Shown here: positions 35,832-44,315 of the stretch, piece after piece | How positions within the stretch are numbered: position 1 is the first letter of the stretch | How the letters are laid out: every line of letters starts with the position of its first letter | Assembly: GCF_024700075.1 (NCBI RefSeq) | Contig: NZ_JAJONE010000007.1 | Coordinates: 92,066 to 156,065, forward strand | Direction: 5' to 3' | DNA length: 64,000 nt | Source of the DNA: Hymenobacter sp. J193 | Lineage (GTDB): Bacteria > Bacteroidota > Bacteroidia > Cytophagales > Hymenobacteraceae | Position numbers and translations under genes: made by a program | Notes under the pieces: model-generated | What the model was told of the DNA's origin: nothing | The model's input: only the letters and a program-made list of their open reading frames with translations | The model's database searches: none

Positions 35832-38474
35832 ATGCTTTCTTCCCTGTTTCACCTTCCTTACCTACTAAGCCGCTTACTTATGGTACCCCTGCTTGGGCTT
35901 GCCGTAGCCGCACTGGCCGGCCCGGCGAAGCCCGCTGCCCCGGCGGCTAAAACCACGCAGGCGCTGACCTCGGGCTGGCGCTTTCGGCAGGTAGGCAAAG
36001 AGGCCTGGACCCCGGCCACCGTGCCGGGCTGCGTACACACCGATCTGCTGGCAGCCGGGCAGATTCCGGACCCGCTCTACCGCGACAACGAGCTGCAGCT
36101 GCAGTGGATTGGCAAGGTGGACTGGGAATACGAAACCACGTTTACCGTTACCCCCGAAACCCTGCAGCAAACCAACCTGGAGCTGGTTTTCCAGGGGCTG
36201 GACACATACGCCGACGTCACGCTCAACGAAGTAGCCGTTCTGCACACCGACAACATGTTCCGGGAGTGGCGGGCCAGCGTGAAGCCGCAGCTGCGCGTGG
36301 GCCCAAACCGCTTGCACGTCCGGTTCCGCTCCCCCCTCAACGAAGTAGCCGGCCTGCCGGCTAAGGCAGGCTTTTCGCTGTATGCCGGCAACGACGAGCA
36401 GTCTATGACGGTGGTGGGGGAAAAAGGCCCGCCGCTGAGCCCTTACACCCGCAAAGCCCCCTACCAATACGGCTGGGACTGGGGCCCGCGCCTGGTCACG
36501 TCCGGCATCTGGCAGCCCGTGCAGCTCGAAGCCTGGACGGAGGCCCGCCTCAAGAACCTGCACCTGGTGCAGCGCACCCTTACGCCCAAGCTGGCGGAGC
36601 TGACCACGGAAGTGGAATACGAAGCAGTGGCCGCTACCACCGCCACGCTGCAGCTTGAAGCCCGGGGCGCTGACGGCCAGCTCGCCCATCCCGCCATCAC
36701 CCAAACCGTTTCGCTGACCCCCGGCCGCCACGTGCTGACGGTGCCGCTGCAAGTGGAAAAGCCGCAGCGCTGGTTTCCGGCCGGCTACGGGGCCCAGCCC
36801 TTGTACACGGTCACGGCGCAGCTGATCCTCAACGGACAGACCTTGGATAAGACCTCGCAGCGCATCGGGTTGCGCACCCTGGAAGTGCGCCGGCAGGCGG
36901 ACCAATACGGCAAGTCGTTTGAGTTCGTGGTCAATGGCCTCCCCATCTTTGCCAAGGGTGCCAACTGGATTCCGGCTGATATTTTCCCGAACCGCGTGAC
37001 GCCCGGCAAGTACCGCCAACTGCTGCAGGCCGCCAAGGACGCCAATATGAACATGGTGCGCGTGTGGGGCGGGGGCATCTACGAAAACGACGTTTTCTAC
37101 GACCTCTGCGACGAGCTGGGCCTGCTGGTCTGGCAGGACTTCATGTTCGCCTGCACCTTTTACCCCGGCGACGACGCTTTCTTCAGCAACGTGCGCCAGG
37201 AAGCCACCGACCAGGTGCGCCGCCTGCGCCACCACCCGAGCCTGGCTATCTGGGTGGGCAACAACGAAAACGAGGTAGCCTGGCAGGACTGGAATATGCC
37301 CGCCATCATCGGGGCAGCGCACCAAAAGCAGGTCTGGGGCGACTACCTGCGTCTGTTCAACGACCTGCTGCCCACCGTGCTGCGCGAGCAGGACCCCAGC
37401 CGCCTGTACTGGCCCTCCAGTCCCTCGGCCAACTACGAAGATCTGGCCAGCCGCCAGCGCAACGGCGACATGCACTACTGGGCCGTTTGGGCCGGCACCG
37501 AGCCGCTTTCGGCCTACGAGCAGCAGGTGCCGCGCTTCATGAGCGAGTATGGCTTCCAGTCGTTTCCGGAGCTGAAATCCGTGCAGCAGTACGCCCAGCC
37601 CGCCGACTTCGACCTTGCCTCGCCTGTGATGCGCCAGCATCAGCGCAGCCAGGCCGGCAACCCGCGCCTGCTCGAATACCTGCGCCGCGACTTCCGGGAG
37701 CCCAGGGATTTTCCCGCGTTTCTGTACGTAAGCCAGGTGCTGCAGGCCCACGCCATCAAGCTGGCCGCCGAGCACCTGCGCCGCAACCGCCCCCGCGTCA
37801 TGGGCTCACTGTACTGGCAGCTCAACGACTGCTGGGGCGGCGCCTCCTGGTCGTCCATCGACTACTACGGGCGCTGGAAAGCCCTGCAGTACTACGCCCG
37901 CCGCTTCTACGCCCCGGTGCTGGTCAGCCCCCACGAAGAAGGCGACACGGTGCGCTTCTACGTGGTATCCGACCGCACGGCCGCCGTGCCGGCCCGCCTG
38001 CAGGTGCGCCTGCTGGATTTCAACGGCAAGGTGCTGTACAAGCAAGCTCGGGCCCTGCAGATCGAGCCGTTGGCCAGCAGATCGTACCTCGATATCCCCC
38101 GCACCAAGCTCCTGCAGGGCCACGACCCTAAGCAAGTGGTGCTGAGCTGTGAGGTGCAGGGGGCGGATGGCACGATGCTCACTGCCAACACCCATTATTT
38201 CGCCCCGCCCAAGGATATGAACCTGCCGGCGGCCCGCATTGCCACCACCTGGAAGCAGCTTAGCGACAGCACCTTTCAGCTTACCCTGAAAAGTAAACAG
38301 CTGGTCCGCGACGTGAACCTGACGCTGGCGCAGGGTGACGGATTTTTTGAGGACAACTACTTCGACCTGCTGCCCGGCCAGGCCCGTCGGGTAATCTTAC
38401 GCCCCGCCGCCAGCACCTCTGCGGCTGAGCTGCGGCAGCGCCTGCGCGTGCAGTCGTTGGCTGATGCATTCTAG
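35832..38474 (+). CDS. GH2 beta-mannosidase
   Basis: Exo-hydrolysis of beta-1,4-mannosyl residues from the non-reducing end. The 880-residue protein has an N-terminal signal/anchor (LLMVPLLGLAVAALAGPAKP), then LTSGWRFRQVGKEAWTPATV with VPGCVHTDLLAAGQIPDPLY, a hallmark beta-mannosidase opening, and the barrel with IFAKGANWIPADIFPNRV and VRVWGGGIYENDVFYDLCDE. Catalytic residues: Glu479 in GNNENEVAW (acid/base) and Glu572 in MSEYGFQSFPE (nucleophile). The start at 35832 follows the previous stop by one base. It fits a periplasmic enzyme that completes breakdown of manno-oligosaccharides. Confidence 0.93.
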   Translation: MLSSLFHLPYLLSRLLMVPLLGLAVAALAGPAKPAAPAAKTTQALTSGWRFRQVGKEAWTPATVPGCVHTDLLAAGQIPDPLYRDNELQLQWIGKVDWEYETTFTVTPETLQQTNLELVFQGLDTYADVTLNEVAVLHTDNMFREWRASVKPQLRVGPNRLHVRFRSPLNEVAGLPAKAGFSLYAGNDEQSMTVVGEKGPPLSPYTRKAPYQYGWDWGPRLVTSGIWQPVQLEAWTEARLKNLHLVQRTLTPKLAELTTEVEYEAVAATTATLQLEARGADGQLAHPAITQTVSLTPGRHVLTVPLQVEKPQRWFPAGYGAQPLYTVTAQLILNGQTLDKTSQRIGLRTLEVRRQADQYGKSFEFVVNGLPIFAKGANWIPADIFPNRVTPGKYRQLLQAAKDANMNMVRVWGGGIYENDVFYDLCDELGLLVWQDFMFACTFYPGDDAFFSNVRQEATDQVRRLRHHPSLAIWVGNNENEVAWQDWNMPAIIGAAHQKQVWGDYLRLFNDLLPTVLREQDPSRLYWPSSPSANYEDLASRQRNGDMHYWAVWAGTEPLSAYEQQVPRFMSEYGFQSFPELKSVQQYAQPADFDLASPVMRQHQRSQAGNPRLLEYLRRDFREPRDFPAFLYVSQVLQAHAIKLAAEHLRRNRPRVMGSLYWQLNDCWGGASWSSIDYYGRWKALQYYARRFYAPVLVSPHEEGDTVRFYVVSDRTAAVPARLQVRLLDFNGKVLYKQARALQIEPLASRSYLDIPRTKLLQGHDPKQVVLSCEVQGADGTMLTANTHYFAPPKDMNLPAARIATTWKQLSDSTFQLTLKSKQLVRDVNLTLAQGDGFFEDNYFDLLPGQARRVILRPAASTSAAELRQRLRVQSLADAF

Positions 38475-38537
38475 CCTCCGGCCGCATTGTCTTCTCTTTG
38501 CCTTATGCACACGTTTTCTTTTGACAACCAAGGCTGT

Positions 38538-40230
38538 ATGTCAAAACCTTGTTTCCTGCCAGTTGGATTTTTGTGCTCATCTAAGGTGTGGGGGTTGAGT
38601 GGCTTGTTGCTACTTGGCAGCCTGTGGCCCGGGAGATCCAACGCCCAGACATCCACGACGAACGACCTGCGTCAGCACCGGGTGCGGATAGCTTCCGGTC
38701 TGCTCGAAGGCGAAGCCGGGACGGCGGGCATCCACGTTTTTAAGGGCGTACCGTTTGCCGCCCCGCCCGTGGGCGAGTTGCGCTGGCGGGCACCACAGCC
38801 CGCCGCCAGCTGGACAGGGGTGCGACCAGCCCGTATATTTGGCTTCAAGCCCATGCAGCTGACCGTGTACGGCGACATGAATTCCCGCGCCGCCGGTATG
38901 GCTGAAGACTGCCTCTACCTGAACGTCTGGACGCCGGCGCGCAGCAGTAGGGAGCGGCTGCCGGTGCTGGTGTACTTCTACGGGGGGTGGGTACGTGGCC
39001 GGTGACGGCTCCGAGCCGCGCTACGACGGGGAGAGCATGGCCCGCCGCGGCATTGTCATGGTCACCGTCAACTACCGCCTCGGCGTGTTCGGCTTCCTGG
39101 CCCACCCCGAGCTGACACAGGAGCCCGGTGCGCAGGGCTCCGGCAACTATGGGCTGCTCGACCAGCAGGCGGCCCTGCGCTGGGTGCAGCAGAATATTGC
39201 CGCGTTTGGTGGCGACCCCGCCCGCGTGACCATCGGCGGGGAGTCGGCGGGGTCCGTGTCGGTTAGCGCTCAAATGGTGGCGCCTGGCTCGCGGGGCCTG
39301 TTTGTGCGGGCCATCGGGGAAAGCGGCTCCATGCTCAGCCAGGGCCGCAGCCCGGAGCCGCAGCCTGATGCCGAGCGCAAGGGAGCAGCCTTTGGCAGCA
39401 GCCTGGGCGCCGCCTCGCTGACGGCGCTGCGGGCCTTGCCCGCCCTGGAGTTACTGCAAGCGGCCGGACAGCCCGGTGCCCCGCGCTTCGGGCCGGTGCT
39501 CGACGGCAGTTTTCTCCCCCAAAGCCCGGCTGCCGTTTTCGCCGCCGGAAGTCAGGCCCGGGTGCCGCTGCTGGTGGGCTGGAACTCCCAGGAAGTCACC
39601 TACCATTCCCTGCTGGGTACCGATCCGCCCACGGTAGCCAGCTTTCAGCGGGCCGTGCAGCGCCTGTATGGCCCGCAGGCCGCCGAAATATTCCGCCTAT
39701 ACCCCGCCACCACCGATGCCGAAGCCGAGCAGGCGGCTACCGACCTGGCCTGTGACCGGTTCACCGTGTACAGCACCTGGAAGTGGGCCGACTTACACGG
39801 GCAGACCAGTAGCCAGCCGGTGTACCGCTACATCTTCGCCCGGCCCCGGCCGGCATTGGTGGCCGAGCTGAGCGACGTGACGCCTGGCCTAGCGGGTGGG
39901 CTGCTAAAAAATACGGTAGCCCCAAAGCCGGCCCTTTCACCCGCGCGTGGGGCCGTGCACGCGGCCGAAATTGAGTACGCCCTGGGCAATCTGGCGACAA
40001 ATAAGGCATTTGCCTGGGAAAAAGCCGATTACCAGGTCTCAGAGCAGTTTCAGGCCTATTTAGTCAATTTCATCAAAACCGGTAACCCCAACGGCCCTCG
40101 CCTCCCGGCCTGGCCCGCCGCCAATTCTCCCAGGCAAGGTGGGCAGGTGCTGCGCCTGGACGTGCGTCCCCGCGCTGAGCCCGAGCCTCATCGGGAGCGG
40201 TACCTGTTCCTGGATCAGGTAAATCGATAA
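38538..40230 (+). CDS. Type B carboxylesterase, possible mannan acetyl esterase (frameshifted in this sequence)
   Basis: An alpha/beta-hydrolase of the type B carboxylesterase family with a signal peptide (VWGLSGLLLLGSLWPGRSNA). Motifs in order: VFKGVPFAAPPVGELRWR, EDCLYLNVWTP, an oxyanion-hole stretch FYGGG, MVTVNYRLGVFGFL, IGGESAGSVSVSAQM with the nucleophilic serine, and HAAEIEYALGNL near the catalytic histidine. The frame breaks at a G6 run (38982-38987): with five Gs the text reads FYGGGYVAGDGSEPRYDG and the protein is 563 residues, a normal length. In this setting it may remove acetyl groups from mannan, which is inference. The start at 38538 gives the signal peptide. Confidence 0.85.
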
Positions 40231-40257
40231 GCAAGCAACCTCGAGACATTCAACTAC

Positions 40258-40764
40258 ATGCAAGACCCATTAACCTCCAAAGAACAGCTTTTCTCTCAAG
40301 TTGAGCAGCAACTTAGCCAACAAGGGTTCATTATTGAGCGACAGGACTACACGCGGCCCTGGGGTGGCTTCTTTGTCATCGACGAAAGTCAGGCTCAGCA
40401 GTTCGCCGATACTTACTTTGATGGCCTGGCCGCGGACTCGCTGCGTATTGCCGGGAAGCTAAGCCCCAAAATTCTCGTCGTGGCACCGCACCAGCGCCTT
40501 TCGTGGCAGTATCACCACCGGCGGGCCGAAATCTGGCGCGTGGTGCAAGGGCCGGTAGGTGTGGTAACCAGCCCTACCGATGAGGAAGGCCCGCTGAACA
40601 GCTACTCAGTTGGGGAGCAGATTATTCTGAGCCAGGGCGAGCGGCACCGCCTCGTGGGACTCGCTACCTGGGGCATCCTGGCCGAAATTTGGCAGCACAC
40701 CCACGCGCAGCACCCTTCCGACGAGGATGACATCGTGCGGGTACAGGATGACTTCGGGCGGTAA
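40258..40764 (+). CDS. Cupin protein related to mannose-6-phosphate isomerase
   Basis: A 168-residue cytoplasmic cupin. It has TRPWGGFFVIDESQAQQFAD, KLSPKILVVAPHQRLSWQYH with HHRRAEIWRVVQG (metal-binding histidines and Glu), and GERHRLVG with the final histidine, as in the type II PMI/cupin proteins. Such proteins are thought to interconvert mannose-6-phosphate and fructose-6-phosphate, which would carry mannose from this locus into glycolysis. The exact activity is not shown by the sequence. It is 27 bp after the esterase, ends the beta-mannan locus, and has a close paralogue of the same length at 60067. Confidence 0.8.
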   Translation: MQDPLTSKEQLFSQVEQQLSQQGFIIERQDYTRPWGGFFVIDESQAQQFADTYFDGLAADSLRIAGKLSPKILVVAPHQRLSWQYHHRRAEIWRVVQGPVGVVTSPTDEEGPLNSYSVGEQIILSQGERHRLVGLATWGILAEIWQHTHAQHPSDEDDIVRVQDDFGR

Positions 40765-40836
40765 GCCGGCTTTGTCAGTAAAGCCATCAGGCAGCACTCA
40801 GTAGGATCATAAGACCAGTATTGTAGAACGCGACAC

Positions 40837-40879
40837 ATAACTTAGTACCGATAATCATTAATTGTCGGTACTAAGTTAT
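40837..40879. other. 15-bp inverted repeat with 13-bp centre: lox-like recombination site or terminator
   Basis: The arms ATAACTTAGTACCGA (40837-40851) and TCGGTACTAAGTTAT (40865-40879) are perfect reverse complements around a 13-bp AT-rich centre. The outer part resembles the loxP arm ATAACTTCGTATA (first seven bases identical, then GTA in register). It lies 54 bp before a tyrosine recombinase gene. On the plus strand it is followed by TTTTG, so it could instead terminate the beta-mannan operon. Both readings remain open. Confidence 0.6.
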
Positions 40880-40932
40880 TTTTGTTATTTTAGCACTAAA
40901 ATCTTCTCATTACTCCTTATTTATATAGGTGC

Positions 40933-41913
40933 ATGGAAAATTCGTCTTCACTGCCCGTCGTCGTGCCTACCCGCCACCACTCGTTGGTTGAGCTACCCCC
41001 TTCGGTCGCTCGCTACGTCGAGGCTGGCTTGCATGGGGCCGAGAATACCAAACGTGGCTATGCGGCCGACCTGCGCAGCTTCCAGGATTACTGCGAGCAT
41101 CACCAGGTACCTCACTTACCGGCCGAAGTGACGACGGTGGCGGGCTACGTGTCGCAGATGGCAGACCGCGGCCTGAAGCTGGCGACCATCCGGCGGCACG
41201 TGGCGGCTATTGCCAAGCTGCACCAGTTGGCGGGTCAGCCTTCGCCCACCGGCCATGAGGCGTTGCAGGTGGTGCTCGATGGTATTGCCCGCGTCGTGGG
41301 CAAGCGGCAGCGGCAGGCGCCGGCCTTCACCGTGGCGGAGCTGAAGCAGGCTATCCGGGCAATGAATGTGACCACGCCGACCGGGCTGCGGGACCGCGCA
41401 TTGCTGCTATTGGGCTTTGCGGGGGCTTTTCGCCGCTCGGAGCTGGTAGCGCTTAATGTTGAGGACGTGGAGTTGACCCGGCAGGCGTTGGTGATTCACC
41501 TGCGCCAGAGCAAGACCAACCAGTATGGCTTGGAGGAAGATAAAGCAGTATTTTACTCTCCTAGTGCGGATTTCTGCCCTGTACGGGCAGTGCAGGAATG
41601 GATTGAATACCTTGGTTGGAGTACCGGACCTTTGTTTACGCGCATGAGTCGGGGAAACAAAGACCGCCCCGCTCAACCCAGCAACCATCGGTTAACGGAC
41701 CAAAGCGTAAATGATCTGGTCCAACGCCATCTTGGAGTAACGTATACTGCTCACTCTCTTCGCGCATCTTTTGTAACGATTGCCGTTGAGGCAGGCCAGT
41801 CAAACAAGGCCATCAAGAATCAGACAAAGCAAAAAACGGATGCAATGATTGAGCGGTATGCCCGCCTCGATGACGTGAAACGGTTTAATGCAGCACAACA
41901 CCTGGGGTTATAG
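40933..41913 (+). CDS. Tyrosine recombinase / site-specific integrase
   Basis: A 326-residue recombinase. The N-terminal SAM-like core-binding domain (about 28-125) includes NTKRGYAADLRSFQDYC and RGLKLATIRRHVAAIAKLHQ with SPTGHEALQVVLDGI, an arrangement that recalls phage Cre. The catalytic domain (about 135-326) shows the first Arg in GAFRRSELVALN, the Lys in RQSKTNQYG, HSLRASF and the nucleophile in MIERYARLDD. The third His/Trp position, normally in an xTxHKS-like motif, appears as TKQKT, so Gln replaces His. It carries no adjacent excisionase. It lies beside a palindrome and an IS5 element between two sugar loci. Confidence 0.9.
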   Translation: MENSSSLPVVVPTRHHSLVELPPSVARYVEAGLHGAENTKRGYAADLRSFQDYCEHHQVPHLPAEVTTVAGYVSQMADRGLKLATIRRHVAAIAKLHQLAGQPSPTGHEALQVVLDGIARVVGKRQRQAPAFTVAELKQAIRAMNVTTPTGLRDRALLLLGFAGAFRRSELVALNVEDVELTRQALVIHLRQSKTNQYGLEEDKAVFYSPSADFCPVRAVQEWIEYLGWSTGPLFTRMSRGNKDRPAQPSNHRLTDQSVNDLVQRHLGVTYTAHSLRASFVTIAVEAGQSNKAIKNQTKQKTDAMIERYARLDDVKRFNAAQHLGL

Positions 41914-42027
41914 TTTACTGCTGCATTAATCTAAAAGCCTATTGGGTATTTGCCATACTTCATCTGACCTCCGCTTATCGAAGCATGACGGAAACGATAT
42001 TTTTGTAATACCCCAAACGGGCTCTTA

Positions 42028-42045
42028 GAAGCTGTTTAAGTTAGC
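42028..42045 (+). repeat. Left terminal inverted repeat of the IS5-family element
   Basis: GAAGCTGTTTAAGTTAGC, identical to the reverse complement of 42826-42843. It contains the stop codon of the transposase second ORF. Confidence 0.92.
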
Positions 42046-42497
42046 TTGGTGAGTCGTCGGATGTTGGCTAGGTAGAGCCAGGCGTTGGCATGCTGCGTTT
42101 TCCGTTCGTAGTCTTTGGCCAAGCGGCGGTTGTTGCCGGCCCAGGCAATGCTGCGCTCCACCACCCAGCGCTTGGTGTGGATAAAAAAACGGCCTTTGTC
42201 GGCCACTACGCCCTTGGGTACCTGCGCCAGTACACCCCGGCCCGCCAGGTGCTGGCGAAAGCAGCGGCCAAAGCCGCCGTCCACGAACACGATCTGCAGC
42301 CGGTCAAGTAGTTCGTTGTCCAGCGCCAGTGCGTCCCAGAAGCGGGCCGTGCTGGCGCCGTCGTGGCAGTGGGCGGCGACCACGCAGCAGGCGAGCAGGT
42401 TGCCCAGCGTATCCACCAGGAAAAAGCGCTTGCGGCCCTTGATGCATTTGCCCGCGTCGTAGCCCACGCAACGCGTACTGGTGGCCGTGTTTTTCAC
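42036..42497 (-). CDS. IS5-family transposase, second ORF (catalytic part)
   Basis: A reading frame of about 153 residues that includes DDE-type elements: VDGGFGRCFRQHLAG (second Asp) and VVERSIAWAGNNRRLAKDYE (the Glu region 'RS.AW...RRL..DYE'). The first Asp lies just upstream in the same frame (AILDSQSVKNTATS), which is reached only by a -1 shift from the first ORF on an A8 run (42535-42542 on the plus strand as T8). Fusion by programmed frameshifting is known for this IS group. Start by itself at 42497 is unlikely. Confidence 0.85.
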   Translation of the reverse strand: MKNTATSTRCVGYDAGKCIKGRKRFFLVDTLGNLLACCVVAAHCHDGASTARFWDALALDNELLDRLQIVFVDGGFGRCFRQHLAGRGVLAQVPKGVVADKGRFFIHTKRWVVERSIAWAGNNRRLAKDYERKTQHANAWLYLANIRRLTKLT

Positions 42498-42811
42498 GCT
42501 TTGGCTGTCGAGGATGGCCTCGGTGGGCTGGGCATTTTTTTTGCCCGCTCCCGGGCCTCAATCGTCAAACAAGCACTGACCCGTTGCCAGCTGCCATCCG
42601 CTGTCCACTTGGTGAAATAGTAGTACACCGTCGGCCAGGGTGGAAAGTCCGCCGGCACGTCGCGCCACACGCAGCCGTTCTTGAGCACGTAGAAAATGCC
42701 GTTTACTACCGCTCGCAACGGCCACTTGCTCGTGCGCTGCACCACCAGCAACGGCGCCAGCTTTGCCCACTGACGCTCCGTTAGATCCGAACTGTAACGC
42801 TTTTGCTGCAT
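42494..42811 (-). CDS. IS5-family transposase, first ORF (N-terminal DNA-binding part)
   Basis: A frame of about 105 residues starting MQQKRYSSDLTERQWAKLAP, with the family's GCVWRDVPADFPPWPTVYYY and FTKWTADGSWQRV segments. It runs into the A8 slippery run, after which the -1 frame continues into the catalytic ORF. The start at 42811 is preferred to one two codons upstream because it fits the family. Confidence 0.85.
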   Translation of the reverse strand: MQQKRYSSDLTERQWAKLAPLLVVQRTSKWPLRAVVNGIFYVLKNGCVWRDVPADFPPWPTVYYYFTKWTADGSWQRVSACLTIEARERAKKMPSPPRPSSTAKA

Positions 42812-42825
42812 CCCCAAAGCTACTC

Positions 42826-42843
42826 GCTAACTTAAACAGCTTC
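42826..42843 (-). repeat. Right terminal inverted repeat of the IS5-family element
   Basis: GCTAACTTAAACAGCTTC, the perfect complement of the left end, followed by the TTA target duplicate at 42844-42846. Confidence 0.92.
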
Positions 42844-42846
42844 TTA

Positions 42847-43593
42847 GACGCCTTGCATAAGGAGACGCGCCGTTGTCAGCTGGCCTGCGGTGGTTTCCCG
42901 CTGCAGTTACCCGATTCTATTTCCTGGTGCTTAAAGGTTTGCAAAGCAGTTGAGCGTATGTACCCACCGGAAGCTGCTCCTGGATGAACTGCTCAGGGAA
43001 GAAAGCTGAACCGGCTGAGTGGCACTTTTAACACCGCAACCGTACGTGCAGAACTTGGGAACTGCCAGCATTTATCCTGACCCTGTTTATTGCCGCAACC
43101 ACTGAAAAAGAACGGAACCACGCTGCCCGGGCAAACAGCTCTGCGGCTCACAAGAGAGACGAAGAAGATGAATCGTTTTCCGTGTTACCCTGGCGGGAAT
43201 GAATCTGATTCCCCTAGCTTTACTGTGCCGAATAGCAACTCGGTTAATTTTATTGGCTTACTTGCTGTTATGTCTACTTTGCCGCTAAACTTGGTCATCA
43301 GGGAAGAGCCCTGTTTCGTTCTATTGTACCCTCTATCATCGAAGTAGCATAGCTGCTGGAAGCTTTAAACGAAAGCATTACCAGCACACTGGCGGCCGCG
43401 CTGGCTTACTCCAGCCAAACCAGCCTCCGGGCCTAGTTGCAGTTGACGACGCGCCTGCCTTCTCGGCGTTAAATGTCTAAGCTCAACCCTGAAACACTGG
43501 CACCGGGATAAATCAATACCCCGGCACAGGCCCCGCATTTCACCAGCGAATATTTCTACCGTTTCTTTCGCTTTCCTTCAGCCCATTCCTCCT
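42847..43593. other. Long intergenic region before the ECF sigma factor gene
   Basis: About 750 bp without a convincing gene. A short ORF at 43090-43347 has no recognisable features. The region probably holds the promoter of the alpha-mannan locus regulators, but no good TAnnTTTG with a spaced -33 element was found. Confidence 0.5.
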
Positions 43594-44211
43594 ATGTCTT
43601 CGCTTGATGCCTCGTTGTGGGATGATTTCCGTACGGGCAATGAACAAGCGTTTGAGCGCATTTTCCTGGGCTACTACGAGGACCTGTATGGCTACGGCAT
43701 GCGGCTTAGCCGAGACGAGGAGCTGGTAAAAGATGCCATCCAAAACCTTTTTCAGCGCCTCTGGCAGCGCCGGGCGCAGCTGGGCACCGTTGCTGTGCTC
43801 AAGCCGTACTTATTTAAGGCCCTGCGCCACCAGATAGCCGACGAGCTGGCCGCCGAGCAGCGCCGCAGCAAGCTATCCGACGACTATGAAGCCGAGTTTC
43901 AGGTGCAGTACTCACCCGAAGACTTCCTGATTGCGCAGCAGCTCTCGGCCGAGCGGCAGGCGGAATTGCTACTGGCAATCAATCAACTCAACAACCGCCA
44001 GCGCGAAGCCTTGCACCTCAAGTTTTTTGATGGCTTTGCCTACGACCGGATTGCCGACATTATGGCCCTGCATCCGCAGTCGGTGCGCAACTTGGTTCAC
44101 CAAGCCATTACGCGGCTGCGGCAAGCCCTTCCCCCCTTGTGCCTGGCGGGACTTTCCGGGCAGTGGCTGTTCGTGAATAAGTTGGAAATTATAAATTTAT
44201 TGTTTTGCTAG
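43594..44211 (+). CDS. RNA polymerase ECF-type sigma factor
   Basis: A 205-residue sigma-70 of the extracytoplasmic function group. Region 2 is at about 15-85 (FERIFLGYYEDLYGYGMRLS, DAIQNLFQRLWQRR) and region 4 at about 125-185 (INQLNNRQREALHLKFFDGF, YDRIADIMALHPQSVRNLVH), with a linker between. It precedes a FecR anti-sigma gene by 104 bp and an STN-containing SusC, so it should be released by substrate binding to SusC and drive the alpha-mannan locus. The C-terminal tail (about 186-205) is hydrophobic and is probably not part of the fold. Confidence 0.92.
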   Translation: MSSLDASLWDDFRTGNEQAFERIFLGYYEDLYGYGMRLSRDEELVKDAIQNLFQRLWQRRAQLGTVAVLKPYLFKALRHQIADELAAEQRRSKLSDDYEAEFQVQYSPEDFLIAQQLSAERQAELLLAINQLNNRQREALHLKFFDGFAYDRIADIMALHPQSVRNLVHQAITRLRQALPPLCLAGLSGQWLFVNKLEIINLLFC

Positions 44212-44315
44212 TCAGTTAGTTGTAATAATTATTGGAAAAATTCCAGCGTGGCATGAGTACAAAAAGCCCCGGGGCCAGTGGTTGAGGTAAAGCAGTCAAC
44301 TTTCTCCCCTCGGCT

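Larger units (their letters stand above)
42028..42843 (-). mobile_element. Complete IS5-family element (IS427/IS1031-like) with TTA target duplication
   Basis: The element is 816 bp with perfect 18-bp terminal inverted repeats GAAGCTGTTTAAGTTAGC at 42028-42045 and its complement at 42826-42843. TTA flanks it on both sides (42025-42027 and 42844-42846), a 3-bp TNA duplication typical of this subgroup. Two overlapping ORFs on the minus strand code for the transposase. Intact ends and target duplication indicate recent insertion. Confidence 0.93.

Noticed and set aside
35874..37775. 633-codon open frame opposite the beta-mannosidase gene
   Set aside because: A shadow of the GH2 gene, with unlikely composition and no motifs. 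The same holds for long antisense frames at 17977-19344, 24493-25779, 27645-28805 and 31653-32894.
40837..40879. Palindrome as a definite operon terminator
   Set aside because: The stem is AT-rich and the 13-nt loop is long; the place next to a recombinase and the loxP-like arm leave a recombination site equally likely, so no firm terminator call was made.
43090..43347. 85-codon ORF before the sigma factor gene
   Set aside because: No motif or signal, low-quality composition, and no neighbours in operon spacing.
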